From assembly GCA_003601795.1 (NCBI GenBank), contig PIXU01000071.1:1-7964 (forward strand): a stretch of 7,964 bases of DNA, in the 5' to 3' direction. Below the pieces are notes generated by a model that was not told where the DNA came from, did no database searches, and was given only the letters and a program-made list of their open reading frames with translations. The translations under genes and the position numbers were made by a program. This document shows, piece after piece, positions 1 to 6,629 of the stretch. Every line of letters starts with the position of its first letter. The first letter of the stretch is position 1. This DNA is from Candidatus Methanophagales archaeon. Lineage in GTDB: Archaea > Halobacteriota > Syntropharchaeia > Alkanophagales > Methanospirareceae.

Positions 1-252
1 ACAATATCATTTGGCATGCTCTCTTCTTCGCTTTTTCAAGGAACAGGGAAAGGGATGAACGCACTGATTGTCACGATTTTGCGAACGCTTATACTGACTC
101 CACTATTTACAGTCGTATTTGGTTTCACCTTTGGATTGGGCTTGGTGGGAATCTGGTGGGGCTTGGTTGCAGCAAATATCGCTGGTGTAGCAGTAGCATT
201 CTCATGGGCTCGGCTGTACGTACGGAAACTGATGAAAACAACGATACATTAA
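1..252 (+). CDS. MATE-family multidrug/Na+ antiporter, C-terminal fragment (5' end outside window)
   Basis: The frame is open from base 1, so this is the last 83 codons of a longer gene, not a complete 78-aa protein starting at the ATG at 16. The peptide begins near an FQGTGKG motif, followed by an LRTLILTP helix, then the GLGLVGIWWGL helix and a short basic tail (ARLYVRKLMK). A 'FQG.G.', 'LR....P' and 'GL..VGIW' order is what I know from the last two transmembrane helices of MATE (NorM/DinF-like) exporters, which move cationic drugs or metabolites out in exchange for Na+ or H+. Two hydrophobic helices are visible, roughly residues 22-45 and 50-70 of the fragment. Substrate cannot be inferred. 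It is separated from the next gene by 49 AT-rich bases with a TATA-like box, so it is probably not in the same transcription unit. The family call is from the tail only. Confidence 0.7.
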   Translation, partial: TISFGMLSSSLFQGTGKGMNALIVTILRTLILTPLFTVVFGFTFGLGLVGIWWGLVAANIAGVAVAFSWARLYVRKLMKTTIH

Positions 253-272
253 AATGCTTTTCGATACTCGTA

Positions 273-288
273 CTTATAATATATAATA
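273..288 (+). promoter_or_regulatory. TATA-like box upstream of the aldolase gene
   Basis: A 16-base stretch with a single C, CTTATAATATATAATA, is centred about 22-26 bases before the ATG at 302. In archaea the TATA box lies about 25 bases before the transcription start. A start at or next to the ATG would give a leaderless mRNA, which agrees with the absence of any Shine-Dalgarno sequence before 302. A BRE is not clear. The position is seen in the sequence; promoter activity is inferred. Confidence 0.45.
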
Positions 289-301
289 TTCACATAACGA
301 A

Positions 302-862
302 ATGCAAGAACTAATAAAATACGGGCGGAAGATAGTTGAGTCAGGGCTTGCTCATTCGCATTTCGGGAACGTCAGCAAGCGAGTTGGAGACCAGATGCTT
401 ATCAGCACCACGGGAAGTATGCTTGACGAGCTTGAAGGACAGATTGTCACGGTTCCAATAGATCCCGCATCGCCGGATGAGCTTGATGTGATTGCATCGT
501 CAGAAGTAAACGTCCATCGAGCGATTTACAAGACGACTTCCGCTCTTGCCGTTTTACACGGGCATTCAAAGTACGCAGTGGTGATGTCTATGCTTTGCAA
601 GCCCGGCGAGCAGATGCAGATAGTGCCTGAGGATTCAGAAAGCATGTATTTCCTGCACGAAATACCGGTGGTGACGGGTGGTATCGGGTCAGAAGAATTA
701 GCGAGAAACGCGGCTCAGGCGCTTCGTGACCACAAAGGCGCTGTTGCTCAGGGTCACGGCACGTTTGCACGTGGTGCCACGGTAGATGAAGCTTTTGTCA
801 TTCTCAGCTCGATTGAACACGCATGTATGGTAAAATATTTGTGCGATATGGCGAAGAAATGA
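302..862 (+). CDS. Class II aldolase/adducin family protein (FucA-like sugar-phosphate aldolase)
   Basis: A 186-aa zinc aldolase of the class II aldolase/adducin fold. Compared with E. coli L-fuculose-1-phosphate aldolase, the catalytic glutamate is E68 in SSEVNVH, the zinc ligands are H86 and H88 in LHGHSKYAVV, and the third is H152 in QGHGTFARG. The phosphate-binding GNVS (22-25) and STTGS (35-39) loops are also present. The active site therefore looks complete. The protein is about 30 residues shorter than FucA, close to the small archaeal form typified by MJ1418 of Methanocaldococcus jannaschii. That protein has been reported as a fuculose-1-phosphate aldolase proposed to supply lactaldehyde for coenzyme F420 lactate. 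Whether this protein has that role is inference; other sugar-phosphate or methylthio-sugar-phosphate substrates are possible. It is probably cytoplasmic. The start at 302 has no RBS, but a TATA box sits at a distance that suits a leaderless transcript. The next gene starts 19 bases after its stop, so the two are probably co-transcribed. Confidence 0.85.
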   Translation: MQELIKYGRKIVESGLAHSHFGNVSKRVGDQMLISTTGSMLDELEGQIVTVPIDPASPDELDVIASSEVNVHRAIYKTTSALAVLHGHSKYAVVMSMLCKPGEQMQIVPEDSESMYFLHEIPVVTGGIGSEELARNAAQALRDHKGAVAQGHGTFARGATVDEAFVILSSIEHACMVKYLCDMAKK

Positions 863-881
863 AAGAAAAGAGATGAAATAA

Positions 882-1508
882 ATGGCTGACTTGTTAGAAA
901 ACATTTTCGGGACCTTGTTCAGTCCGGCTTCTACGTTCGGACGGATGCTGGAGGAGAGAACATCGGTAACTACCGCAGCTATCGTAGTTCTAATTGCATG
1001 TGTCTGCAGCGGAGCAGGGAGCATATTAACGCAAAGCGCGTTCATGTCCCTGTTTGCAGAGTTCCCTGGTTTTGAACCTGTCGGTCCAGGTTTCGAAGAG
1101 ATGATGTTTTCGCCAATTGCATCTGTGACCCTGAGCGTAGTCGCTGGATTTATTGGCTGGGTCGTTATCGCAGGTATATTTCACGTAGCAGCAAAGGTTC
1201 TGGGTGGGAAGGGTGCTTTCACAGAAATGCTGGTTCTAATGGGTTTTGCTATGCTTCCGAACATATTCCAGGCTCCAATTGGTTTAATCGCCATTTTTTC
1301 TGGTGGTTTAACCGGGGCATTGATAGCTATCGGTCTGGGAGGTATTTTAGCAATCTGGGTTTTAATACTGGACGTTCTCGCAATTAGAGAGGCACATAAA
1401 TTCTCAACGAGCAGGGCAATTGCAACTCTCGTTCTTCCATTTGCAGTTCTTGTAGTGCTGGCGTTCATACTCATGATCGTGGGTATTTTTTTGATTTCAA
1501 TGCCATGA
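882..1508 (+). CDS. Yip1-family integral membrane protein
   Basis: A 208-aa protein with a short N-terminal amphipathic stretch (ENIFGTLFSPASTF) and about five hydrophobic segments: residues 30-54, 79-105, 117-137, 143-168 and 178-204. The pattern 'F.P..TF..M', then 'HVAAKVLGGKG.F.EML', then 'GFAMLPNIF' is the one I associate with the Yip1 domain found in bacterial and archaeal membrane proteins of unknown function. In eukaryotes Yip1 proteins interact with Rab GTPases, but nothing here supports that role. There is no catalytic motif and no cleavable signal peptide. The start follows a weak purine-rich RBS (GAAAAGAGATG) 19 bases after the aldolase stop, and sppA starts 22 bases after its own stop. 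The position between a soluble aldolase and a membrane protease suggests one operon. A membrane-homeostasis role shared with SppA is only a guess. Confidence 0.7.
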   Translation: MADLLENIFGTLFSPASTFGRMLEERTSVTTAAIVVLIACVCSGAGSILTQSAFMSLFAEFPGFEPVGPGFEEMMFSPIASVTLSVVAGFIGWVVIAGIFHVAAKVLGGKGAFTEMLVLMGFAMLPNIFQAPIGLIAIFSGGLTGALIAIGLGGILAIWVLILDVLAIREAHKFSTSRAIATLVLPFAVLVVLAFILMIVGIFLISMP

Positions 1509-1530
1509 TTAAGAAATGTGACAAAGTAAA

Positions 1531-2490
1531 ATGGAGAGCATTAAAGCGGTAATGGGAAACAAAAGAAAGGTCATTGCCTTACTCCTGTTAGGTTTTTGTT
1601 TGATTTCCATGGTGCTCGGAATTGCCATCATAGCGAAAGGTCCTTTTGATATGGGCGGCATAGGTGTAAGCGGCGATAAAATAGCAATAATCAACATTGA
1701 AGGTGCAATCGTGGGTGGCAGCAGTGGATTCGGGATATTTGGAGCGGAATCAGGTGCTGATGATATTGCAAAGTTGATAAAAAGTGCAGGCGAGGACCCC
1801 TCTGTAAGGGCAATCATACTCCGGATAAACAGCCCTGGTGGAAGCGCTGCGGCATCGCAAGAATTACACGCGGAGGTATGCAAGGCACGAGAGAATGGTA
1901 AGATAGTTGTGGCTTCGATGAGCGATGTAGCCACTTCTGGCGGGTATTATGTCGCCTGTGGGGCCGACAAGATAGTTGCGAATCCCGGAACAATAACGGG
2001 GAGCATTGGCGTTATCTTTTCACAGTTGCAGTATTCTGAGCTGCTTGAGCGGTATGGGATACGGGCTAATGTGATTAAGAGCGGTAAATATAAAGACATC
2101 GGGTCGCCGCTTAGAAATATGACCGCGGAAGAGCAGCAAATACTTCAGGATATGATTGATGACATTTATTTTCAGTTTGTTCACGCGGTAGCAGAAGGAA
2201 GACAGATGAACGAGAGCGAGATCTTGGAGCTTGCTGATGGCCGAATTCTCACGGGCAGGCAGGCAAAAGAGCTGGGATTGGTAGATGAGCTGGGTAATTT
2301 TCAGGATGCCGTTGATCTCGCAGGGGAAATGGCGGGAATTGAAGGTAAGCCAAGCGTGGTTGAATATGGAAGAAAATCGTTTTTTGAACAGTTCTTCGGC
2401 GTGTTTGCGAGGGAACTTGGGCGTGGAGTAGCGGAAACGTTTTTGGATAGTGGAAGGCAGGGAGTGGGTTTAGGTAGTTCGTTTTTATAA
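1531..2490 (+). CDS. sppA: Signal peptide peptidase SppA (S49 family serine protease)
   Basis: A 319-aa membrane-anchored serine protease that degrades signal peptides left after protein export. An uncleaved N-terminal helix (residues about 13-35, after the basic NKRK) anchors it, with the catalytic domain outside the cytoplasm. The nucleophile is S136 in VATSGGYYVA, and the general base is K188 in SGKYKDIGSP. The 52-residue spacing matches the Ser147/Lys199 dyad of Bacillus subtilis SppA. Other S49 landmarks are RINSPGGS (98-105) and NPGTITGSIGV (151-161). The length fits the single-domain bacterial/archaeal form and not the roughly 600-aa duplicated E. coli enzyme. There is a TGA in this frame at 1519-1521, so translation must start after it; the ATG at 1531 is the first choice and M8 (1552) is an alternative that would keep the anchor. 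The RBS is weak (ACAAAG). The frame ends in GTTTTTATAA, where a T5 run could act as a modest archaeal terminator. Confidence 0.92.
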   Translation: MESIKAVMGNKRKVIALLLLGFCLISMVLGIAIIAKGPFDMGGIGVSGDKIAIINIEGAIVGGSSGFGIFGAESGADDIAKLIKSAGEDPSVRAIILRINSPGGSAAASQELHAEVCKARENGKIVVASMSDVATSGGYYVACGADKIVANPGTITGSIGVIFSQLQYSELLERYGIRANVIKSGKYKDIGSPLRNMTAEEQQILQDMIDDIYFQFVHAVAEGRQMNESEILELADGRILTGRQAKELGLVDELGNFQDAVDLAGEMAGIEGKPSVVEYGRKSFFEQFFGVFARELGRGVAETFLDSGRQGVGLGSSFL

Positions 2491-2559
2491 CCACGAGATT
2501 ACACGGAATTCCAGAGAATGTCGAGCTAAATGTGCAAATAAAACATGAAATTGAAACTT

Positions 2560-2594
2560 TAAAATAATCCGGTGTCGGAGGTAAAATAATCCGG
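2560..2594 (+). repeat. Pair of 13-base direct repeats upstream of hsdR promoter
   Basis: TAAAATAATCCGG occurs at 2560-2572 and again, identically, at 2582-2594. The copies are offset by 22 bases, close to two helical turns, so both would face the same side of the DNA. They lie about 36-75 bases before the TATA box of the restriction-modification cassette. The repeat is directly visible. A role as a binding site for a regulator is inferred. Confidence 0.6.
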
Positions 2595-2624
2595 GCAATT
2601 GCACGAAGAAATAATTGAAATAAT

Positions 2625-2640
2625 GCGAAGTTTTATATAT
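2625..2640 (+). promoter_or_regulatory. Archaeal BRE/TATA promoter of the hsdRMS cassette
   Basis: GCGAAG followed directly by TTTTATATAT matches the archaeal arrangement of a purine-rich B-recognition element abutting a TTTATATA-type TATA box. With the usual spacing of about 25 bases, transcription would start near 2658-2665. That leaves a leader of roughly 20-28 bases before the hsdR ATG, which contains the RBS. It is the best promoter candidate in the window. No comparable box is seen before hsdM or hsdS, so the three genes are likely one transcript. Confidence 0.65.
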
Positions 2641-2657
2641 TCCCACAAGCTTTATGT

Positions 2658-2669
2658 CTTATGCATAAG
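2658..2669. promoter_or_regulatory. 12-base perfect palindrome at the predicted hsdR transcription start (possible operator)
   Basis: CTTATGCATAAG is a perfect inverted repeat with no spacer. It falls where transcription from the TATA box at 2631-2640 should begin. A dimeric repressor bound here would block initiation. This could matter for a restriction operon, where expression timing is critical. No candidate regulator gene lies in the window. A 12-base AT-rich palindrome can also arise by chance, so function is uncertain. Confidence 0.4.
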
Positions 2670-2674
2670 CAACA

Positions 2675-2678
2675 GAGG
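2675..2678 (+). promoter_or_regulatory. Shine-Dalgarno site of hsdR
   Basis: GAGG stands seven bases before the ATG at 2686. An in-frame TAA directly precedes that ATG, so no earlier start is possible. This fixes the hsdR start. Confidence 0.7.
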
Positions 2679-2685
2679 CTTATAA

Positions 2686-5058
2686 ATGATAACAGAAGCC
2701 GATACTTGTCGTAGGTACGTGCTACCAAAATTATATGAAGCAGGGTGGTCAGATGATCAAATTAGCGAACAAAAGACCTTTACTGACGGTAAGATTGTTG
2801 TATTAGGGGATAAAGTACAAAGGAGAGAAACTAAAAGAGCTGATTATATCCTCAGAATATCTAGAAACTTCCCAATCGCGGTTATTGAGGCTAAAGCGGC
2901 ATACAAAAATCCGGGAGATGGACTACAGCAGGCAAAAGAATATGCTGAAATCCTCGGACTTAAGTTTGCTTACTCAACGAATGGACATGGAACAATTGAA
3001 CATGACTATATTACAGGACTGGAAAGGGAACTTGTCAGATTGCCCACTCCAAAAGAACTATGGAATCATCTTAAGGAAAACGAAGGAATTACTTCGGATG
3101 TAGAAGACAAATTACTAACACCTTATTACGCGCTTCCGGGAAAGCAAGCACGATATTATCAAGAGATAGCGATTAATAGGTCTGTTCAAGCGGTTCTTAA
3201 GGGTAAAAGGAGGATACTTCTCACATTAGCTACGGGTACAGGTAAAACCTACATTGCTTTCCAGGTAATCTGGAAGTTATGGAATGCTCGCTGGAATCGA
3301 ACAGGGGAATACAGAAAGCCTAAAGTTCTCTATTTGGCGGATAGGAATGTCCTTATTGATAATCCTAAAGACATGACGTTCTCAGTCTTTGGAGATGCTC
3401 GGTGGAAAATAAAGGGCAAAGTAGTAAAAAGTAGAGAAATTTACTTTTCGACTTATCAGGCCATTGCCAAGGACGAAAGAAGACCCGGTTTGTATAAGGG
3501 GTATCCTCAGGATTTCTTTGACTTGATAATCGTTGATGAATGCCATCGAGGAAGTGCGCGAGATGATAGCAACTGGCGGGAAATCCTTGAATATTTCAAA
3601 CCAGCAGTTCAGATTGGAATGACCGCTACACCGCTGAGAGAGGACAATCGTGACACATACAAATATTTTGGCAATCCTATCTATACCTACAGCTTGAAGC
3701 AGGGCATCGAAGACGGATTCCTTGCCCCATATCGAGTTCACCGGGTTGTTTCTACGGTGGACGCTACTGGTTGGAGACCCTACAAAGGGCAGTTGGACAA
3801 ATTCGGGCGAGAGGTTCCTGATGGGCATTATGGTACTAAGGATTTTGAACGGAGTGTTTCATTGATGAAACGGACCGAAACATACGCCAAACATTTAACG
3901 GAATATTTGAAGGACTCGGATAGATTTGGGAAAACGATAGTCTTTTGTGTGGATCAGGACCATGCTGAACAGATGAGGATGGCTTTGAACAACCTGAATA
4001 CGGATTTAGTAAAGGAGTCCGCAGATTACGTGGTTCGGGTGGTCTCCGAAGAGGGACAAATTGGAAGAGGACACCTCGATAGGTTTATGGATGTTGAAAC
4101 AAGTACCCCAACAATAGTTACAACCTCTAAATTGCTCACTACCGGAGTAGATGTCCCAACCTGTAAGAATATCGTGATATTCCGAGTTGTCAATTCAATG
4201 ACTGAATTCAAACAGATAATTGGAAGGGGTACAAGGGTTAGAGATGATTATGGAAAACTATTCTTTAATATCCTTGATTATACTGGAAGTGCAACCAAGC
4301 TGTTTGCAGACCCGGATTTCGATGGAGAACCGGTTCGCATTACAGAAGAGGAGATTGATGAAGAAGGGGGAAGTGCCGATATCATTTACGAGGAAACCCC
4401 CGAAGAAGAGAATTGGACTGTGAAAGAGGAACAGGCACAATACGGACTGGTACAGCCTTCATTGTCTGACGATTCGGAAGGCGAACCCAAGAAGTATTAT
4501 GTTGATGAAGGGGCGGTTGAGATTGCTGCCAATTTGGTGTATGAATTAGACCAGGAGGGAAAACGTCTCAGAGTAGTTGAGTACACCGATTACACACGTA
4601 AGCAGCTAATACGCATGTACACCTCAGCGGCAGAGCTTAAATCCAGGTGGAGCGATTCAGAACAAAGGAAAGTGGTTATCCAGACGCTGGAGGAGAGAGG
4701 AATATCGTTTGAATATCTCGCCAAGGTAACTGGGCAGTATGATGCCGATCCCTTTGACCTGCTGTGTCACGTGGCGTTTAATGTACCGCTACGAACCAGA
4801 CGAGAAAGAGGTGAGATGGTGAAGAGGAATAAACAGGACTTCTTTGACAGATATGGCGCGGTAGCCAGAGCGATATTGAACGAAATCCTGGATAAATACA
4901 TCGAATTTGGTCTCGAACAATTGGATGACTTTAATATTCTTAAGGTCCCACCTATTTCCAACTACGGAAACCTCATGGAAATCGCAGATGCGTTCGGCGG
5001 TATATCCAAACTAAAGAGCGCATTATCAGAACTCCAGAACGGAGTTTACGCCTATTAG
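2686..5058 (+). CDS. hsdR: Type I restriction enzyme, R subunit (nuclease plus SF2 DNA translocase), EcoEI-like
   Basis: A 790-aa motor and endonuclease subunit. When bound to HsdM/HsdS on unmethylated sites it pulls DNA by ATP hydrolysis and cuts at a distance. Order of parts: an N-terminal PD-(D/E)xK nuclease with D53 (RADYIL), E68 and K70 (IEAK) and the HsdR-type QxxxY (Q82-Y86). Then come the SF2 helicase core with Walker A LATGTGKT (181-188), DECH (284-287) and TAT (313-315), and the second RecA lobe with TTGVD (485-489) and QIIGRGTRVR (510-519). An acidic low-complexity linker follows (about 550-605), then the C-terminal domain (about 610-790) of the kind described for EcoEI R, which docks on the methyltransferase. 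All key residues are present and the length is normal for this subfamily (about 800 aa), so it looks intact. It ends in TAG; hsdM begins 14 bases later, with its RBS overlapping this stop. Confidence 0.95.
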   Translation: MITEADTCRRYVLPKLYEAGWSDDQISEQKTFTDGKIVVLGDKVQRRETKRADYILRISRNFPIAVIEAKAAYKNPGDGLQQAKEYAEILGLKFAYSTNGHGTIEHDYITGLERELVRLPTPKELWNHLKENEGITSDVEDKLLTPYYALPGKQARYYQEIAINRSVQAVLKGKRRILLTLATGTGKTYIAFQVIWKLWNARWNRTGEYRKPKVLYLADRNVLIDNPKDMTFSVFGDARWKIKGKVVKSREIYFSTYQAIAKDERRPGLYKGYPQDFFDLIIVDECHRGSARDDSNWREILEYFKPAVQIGMTATPLREDNRDTYKYFGNPIYTYSLKQGIEDGFLAPYRVHRVVSTVDATGWRPYKGQLDKFGREVPDGHYGTKDFERSVSLMKRTETYAKHLTEYLKDSDRFGKTIVFCVDQDHAEQMRMALNNLNTDLVKESADYVVRVVSEEGQIGRGHLDRFMDVETSTPTIVTTSKLLTTGVDVPTCKNIVIFRVVNSMTEFKQIIGRGTRVRDDYGKLFFNILDYTGSATKLFADPDFDGEPVRITEEEIDEEGGSADIIYEETPEEENWTVKEEQAQYGLVQPSLSDDSEGEPKKYYVDEGAVEIAANLVYELDQEGKRLRVVEYTDYTRKQLIRMYTSAAELKSRWSDSEQRKVVIQTLEERGISFEYLAKVTGQYDADPFDLLCHVAFNVPLRTRRERGEMVKRNKQDFFDRYGAVARAILNEILDKYIEFGLEQLDDFNILKVPPISNYGNLMEIADAFGGISKLKSALSELQNGVYAY

Positions 5059-5063
5059 AGGAG
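5058..5063 (+). promoter_or_regulatory. Shine-Dalgarno site of hsdM, overlapping the hsdR stop
   Basis: GAGGAG begins on the last base of the hsdR TAG and lies nine bases before the hsdM ATG at 5073. This strong site suggests hsdM is translated efficiently from the shared mRNA, possibly by ribosomes finishing hsdR. It also argues that the TAG at 5056-5058 is a genuine stop. Confidence 0.65.
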
Positions 5064-5072
5064 AAAGAAAAA

Positions 5073-6446
5073 ATGTCGCAAAAGAAAAGTGATAAAATGC
5101 CGAAAACCACAGCACAGCAGCTTGCAAGCATTATCAAGTCATGCAGAGACATAATGAGAAAGGACAAAGGTTTGAGTGGCGATTTAGACCGCCTCCCGAT
5201 GCTGACCTGGATCATGTTTTTGAAATTTCTGGATGATATGGAGAAGATCCGCGAGGCGGACGCGCTTTTGCATGGTGATAGATATGTGCCCGCAATCGAA
5301 ACGCCTTATCGCTGGCGTGACTGGGCAGCGAAAGAAGGGGGGATAACAGGTGACGAGCTTATTGCATTCATTAACAATGACGAAGCGGTACGTCCTGACG
5401 GGACACGTGGTCCCGGACTTTTTGCTTATCTTCGTTCACTCCAGGGTGGTGACGGCGGTGATAGACGTGATGTAATAGCCACGGTGTTCAGAGGAACGAT
5501 TAACCGCATGATCAACGGCTATCTACTTCGGGATGTTTTAACTAAAGTCAACAGCATTAACTTCACGTCAACCGAAGAGATTCACACACTCTCCCACCTT
5601 TACGAGAGCATGCTCAAGGAGATGCGAGATACTGCCGGTGATTCCGGTGAGTTTTATACACCGCGTCCCGTAGTTCGTTTCATCGTTGAAGTAGTTGATC
5701 CACAATTGGGTGAGACGATTCTTGACCCTGCATGTGGCACAGGCGGTTTTCTAACAGAGACGTATGAACATCTGCTGAAACAGGTTAATACCACCAGGGA
5801 CAGGGAGATATTGCAACGAGAATCCATTTACGGTGGTGAGGCTAAACCATTGCCATACCTACTTGGGCAGATGAATCTCTTACTTCACGGGCTTGAATAT
5901 CCTCAGATTGATCCCGGAAATTCGCTGAGGTTCAACCTGAGGGAAATCGGTGAAAAAGATAGAGTGGACGTAATCATGACTAACCCACCTTTTGGCGGTG
6001 AGGAGGAGCGTGGGATCCTTGGTAACTTTCCAGAGGATAAACAGACTACCGAAACAGCCCTTCTGTTTTTACAACTCATTATGAGAAGACTGAGACGACC
6101 TATTGGTGGGAAGCAGGGTGGGAGATGTGGTATGGTTGTACCTAACGGCACGTTGTTTGGAACGGGAATCGCCGAGAGAATCAAAAAGGAACTTTTGGAA
6201 TCGTATAATCTTCACACCATCGTAAGGCTGCCGAAAGGCGTTTTTGCTCCTTACACGGACATAGAAACAAACCTGCTATTCTTTGCACGTGACGGCCCGA
6301 CAAAGGAAATCTGGTACTACGAGGTGCCACTGCCCGAAGGCAGGAAGCAGTACACAAAGACAAAGCCCATGAACTTCGAGGAGTTCAATCCTGTTCTCGA
6401 CTGGTGGAACAATAGAGAGGATAACGAACACACATGGAAGGCGTAG
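5073..6446 (+). CDS. hsdM: Type I DNA methyltransferase, M subunit, interrupted near its C-terminus by in-frame TAG
   Basis: The 457 codons up to a TAG form an N6-adenine methyltransferase subunit that modifies the site chosen by HsdS and is needed for cleavage by HsdR. An HsdM N-terminal helical domain (about 10-150) is followed by the SAM-dependent catalytic domain. It carries GEFYTPRPV (192-200), the SAM motif I DPACGTGGF (218-226) and the catalytic NPPF (304-307). All are intact. The frame does not end naturally at the TAG. It resumes at 6447 with 60 more sense codons of HsdM-like sequence, ending at TAA 6627-6629, which would give 518 residues if the TAG is decoded. Stopping at TAG would remove the C-terminal helical tail, which in Type I enzymes packs against HsdS, so a truncated protein may assemble poorly. 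Base composition here is nearer 50% GC in places, higher than in hsdS. Explanations are nonsense mutation, base-calling error, or readthrough/pyrrolysine. Confidence 0.93.
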   Translation: MSQKKSDKMPKTTAQQLASIIKSCRDIMRKDKGLSGDLDRLPMLTWIMFLKFLDDMEKIREADALLHGDRYVPAIETPYRWRDWAAKEGGITGDELIAFINNDEAVRPDGTRGPGLFAYLRSLQGGDGGDRRDVIATVFRGTINRMINGYLLRDVLTKVNSINFTSTEEIHTLSHLYESMLKEMRDTAGDSGEFYTPRPVVRFIVEVVDPQLGETILDPACGTGGFLTETYEHLLKQVNTTRDREILQRESIYGGEAKPLPYLLGQMNLLLHGLEYPQIDPGNSLRFNLREIGEKDRVDVIMTNPPFGGEEERGILGNFPEDKQTTETALLFLQLIMRRLRRPIGGKQGGRCGMVVPNGTLFGTGIAERIKKELLESYNLHTIVRLPKGVFAPYTDIETNLLFFARDGPTKEIWYYEVPLPEGRKQYTKTKPMNFEEFNPVLDWWNNREDNEHTWKA

Positions 6447-6629
6447 GCAGATGACGTGGCAAAGAACAACTATAACCTGGACATTAAAAACCCGAATAAA
6501 GCAAAAGCAGAAGAGTACAGAGCACCGGAAGAGATTGTCGCCAGCATTGTCGGAAAAGAGAAGAGGATTTTTGAACTGATGGAAGAAATTCAGGATCAAA
6601 TAAACAAAGGATGGAACGATGGAGTGTAA
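6447..6629 (+). other. In-frame continuation of hsdM after the TAG (HsdM C-terminal tail)
   Basis: Directly after TAG 6444-6446 the same frame encodes 60 residues beginning ADDVAKNNYNLDIKNPNK, then a charged predicted helix (about EEIVASIVGKEKRIFELMEE), and ends in TAA. The 'W-K-x-x-(x)-D/E-x-x-...-NYNLDIKNP' run, with the WK just before the TAG, is how I remember complete HsdM proteins of this subfamily reading through. The TAG therefore replaces a single residue in a poorly conserved spot. The tail overlaps the hsdS start by 11 bases (6619-6629), the usual sign of translational coupling in hsd operons. If it is translated separately, the only early in-frame start is GTG at 6456 (57 codons), which lacks a convincing RBS. 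I regard this as the missing end of hsdM and not a separate gene. Confidence 0.85.

Noticed and set aside
698..1045. 115-codon open frame on the minus strand
   Set aside because: It spans the end of the aldolase gene and the start of the Yip1 gene, both well supported by family motifs on the plus strand. Its peptide has no recognisable domain.
1509..1934. 141-codon minus-strand open frame inside sppA
   Set aside because: It lies antisense to the conserved SppA catalytic region, and its proline/serine/isoleucine-rich peptide is what antisense reading of such a gene produces.
2550..2557. ATTGAAAC, which resembles the 3' end of many archaeal CRISPR repeats
   Set aside because: It occurs once, with no repeat of a longer unit and no spacer-like periodicity. 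The nearby repeated unit is a different 13-base sequence present only twice.
3382..3828. 148-codon minus-strand open frame inside hsdR
   Set aside because: It is antisense to the helicase motifs of hsdR, has no RBS or promoter, and shows no domain.
6451..6580. Plus-strand ATG at 6451 as a start of a small gene between hsdM and hsdS
   Set aside because: It is in a different frame from the HsdM tail, gives only a short peptide without recognisable features, and the in-frame reading with NNYNLDIKNP explains the stretch far better.
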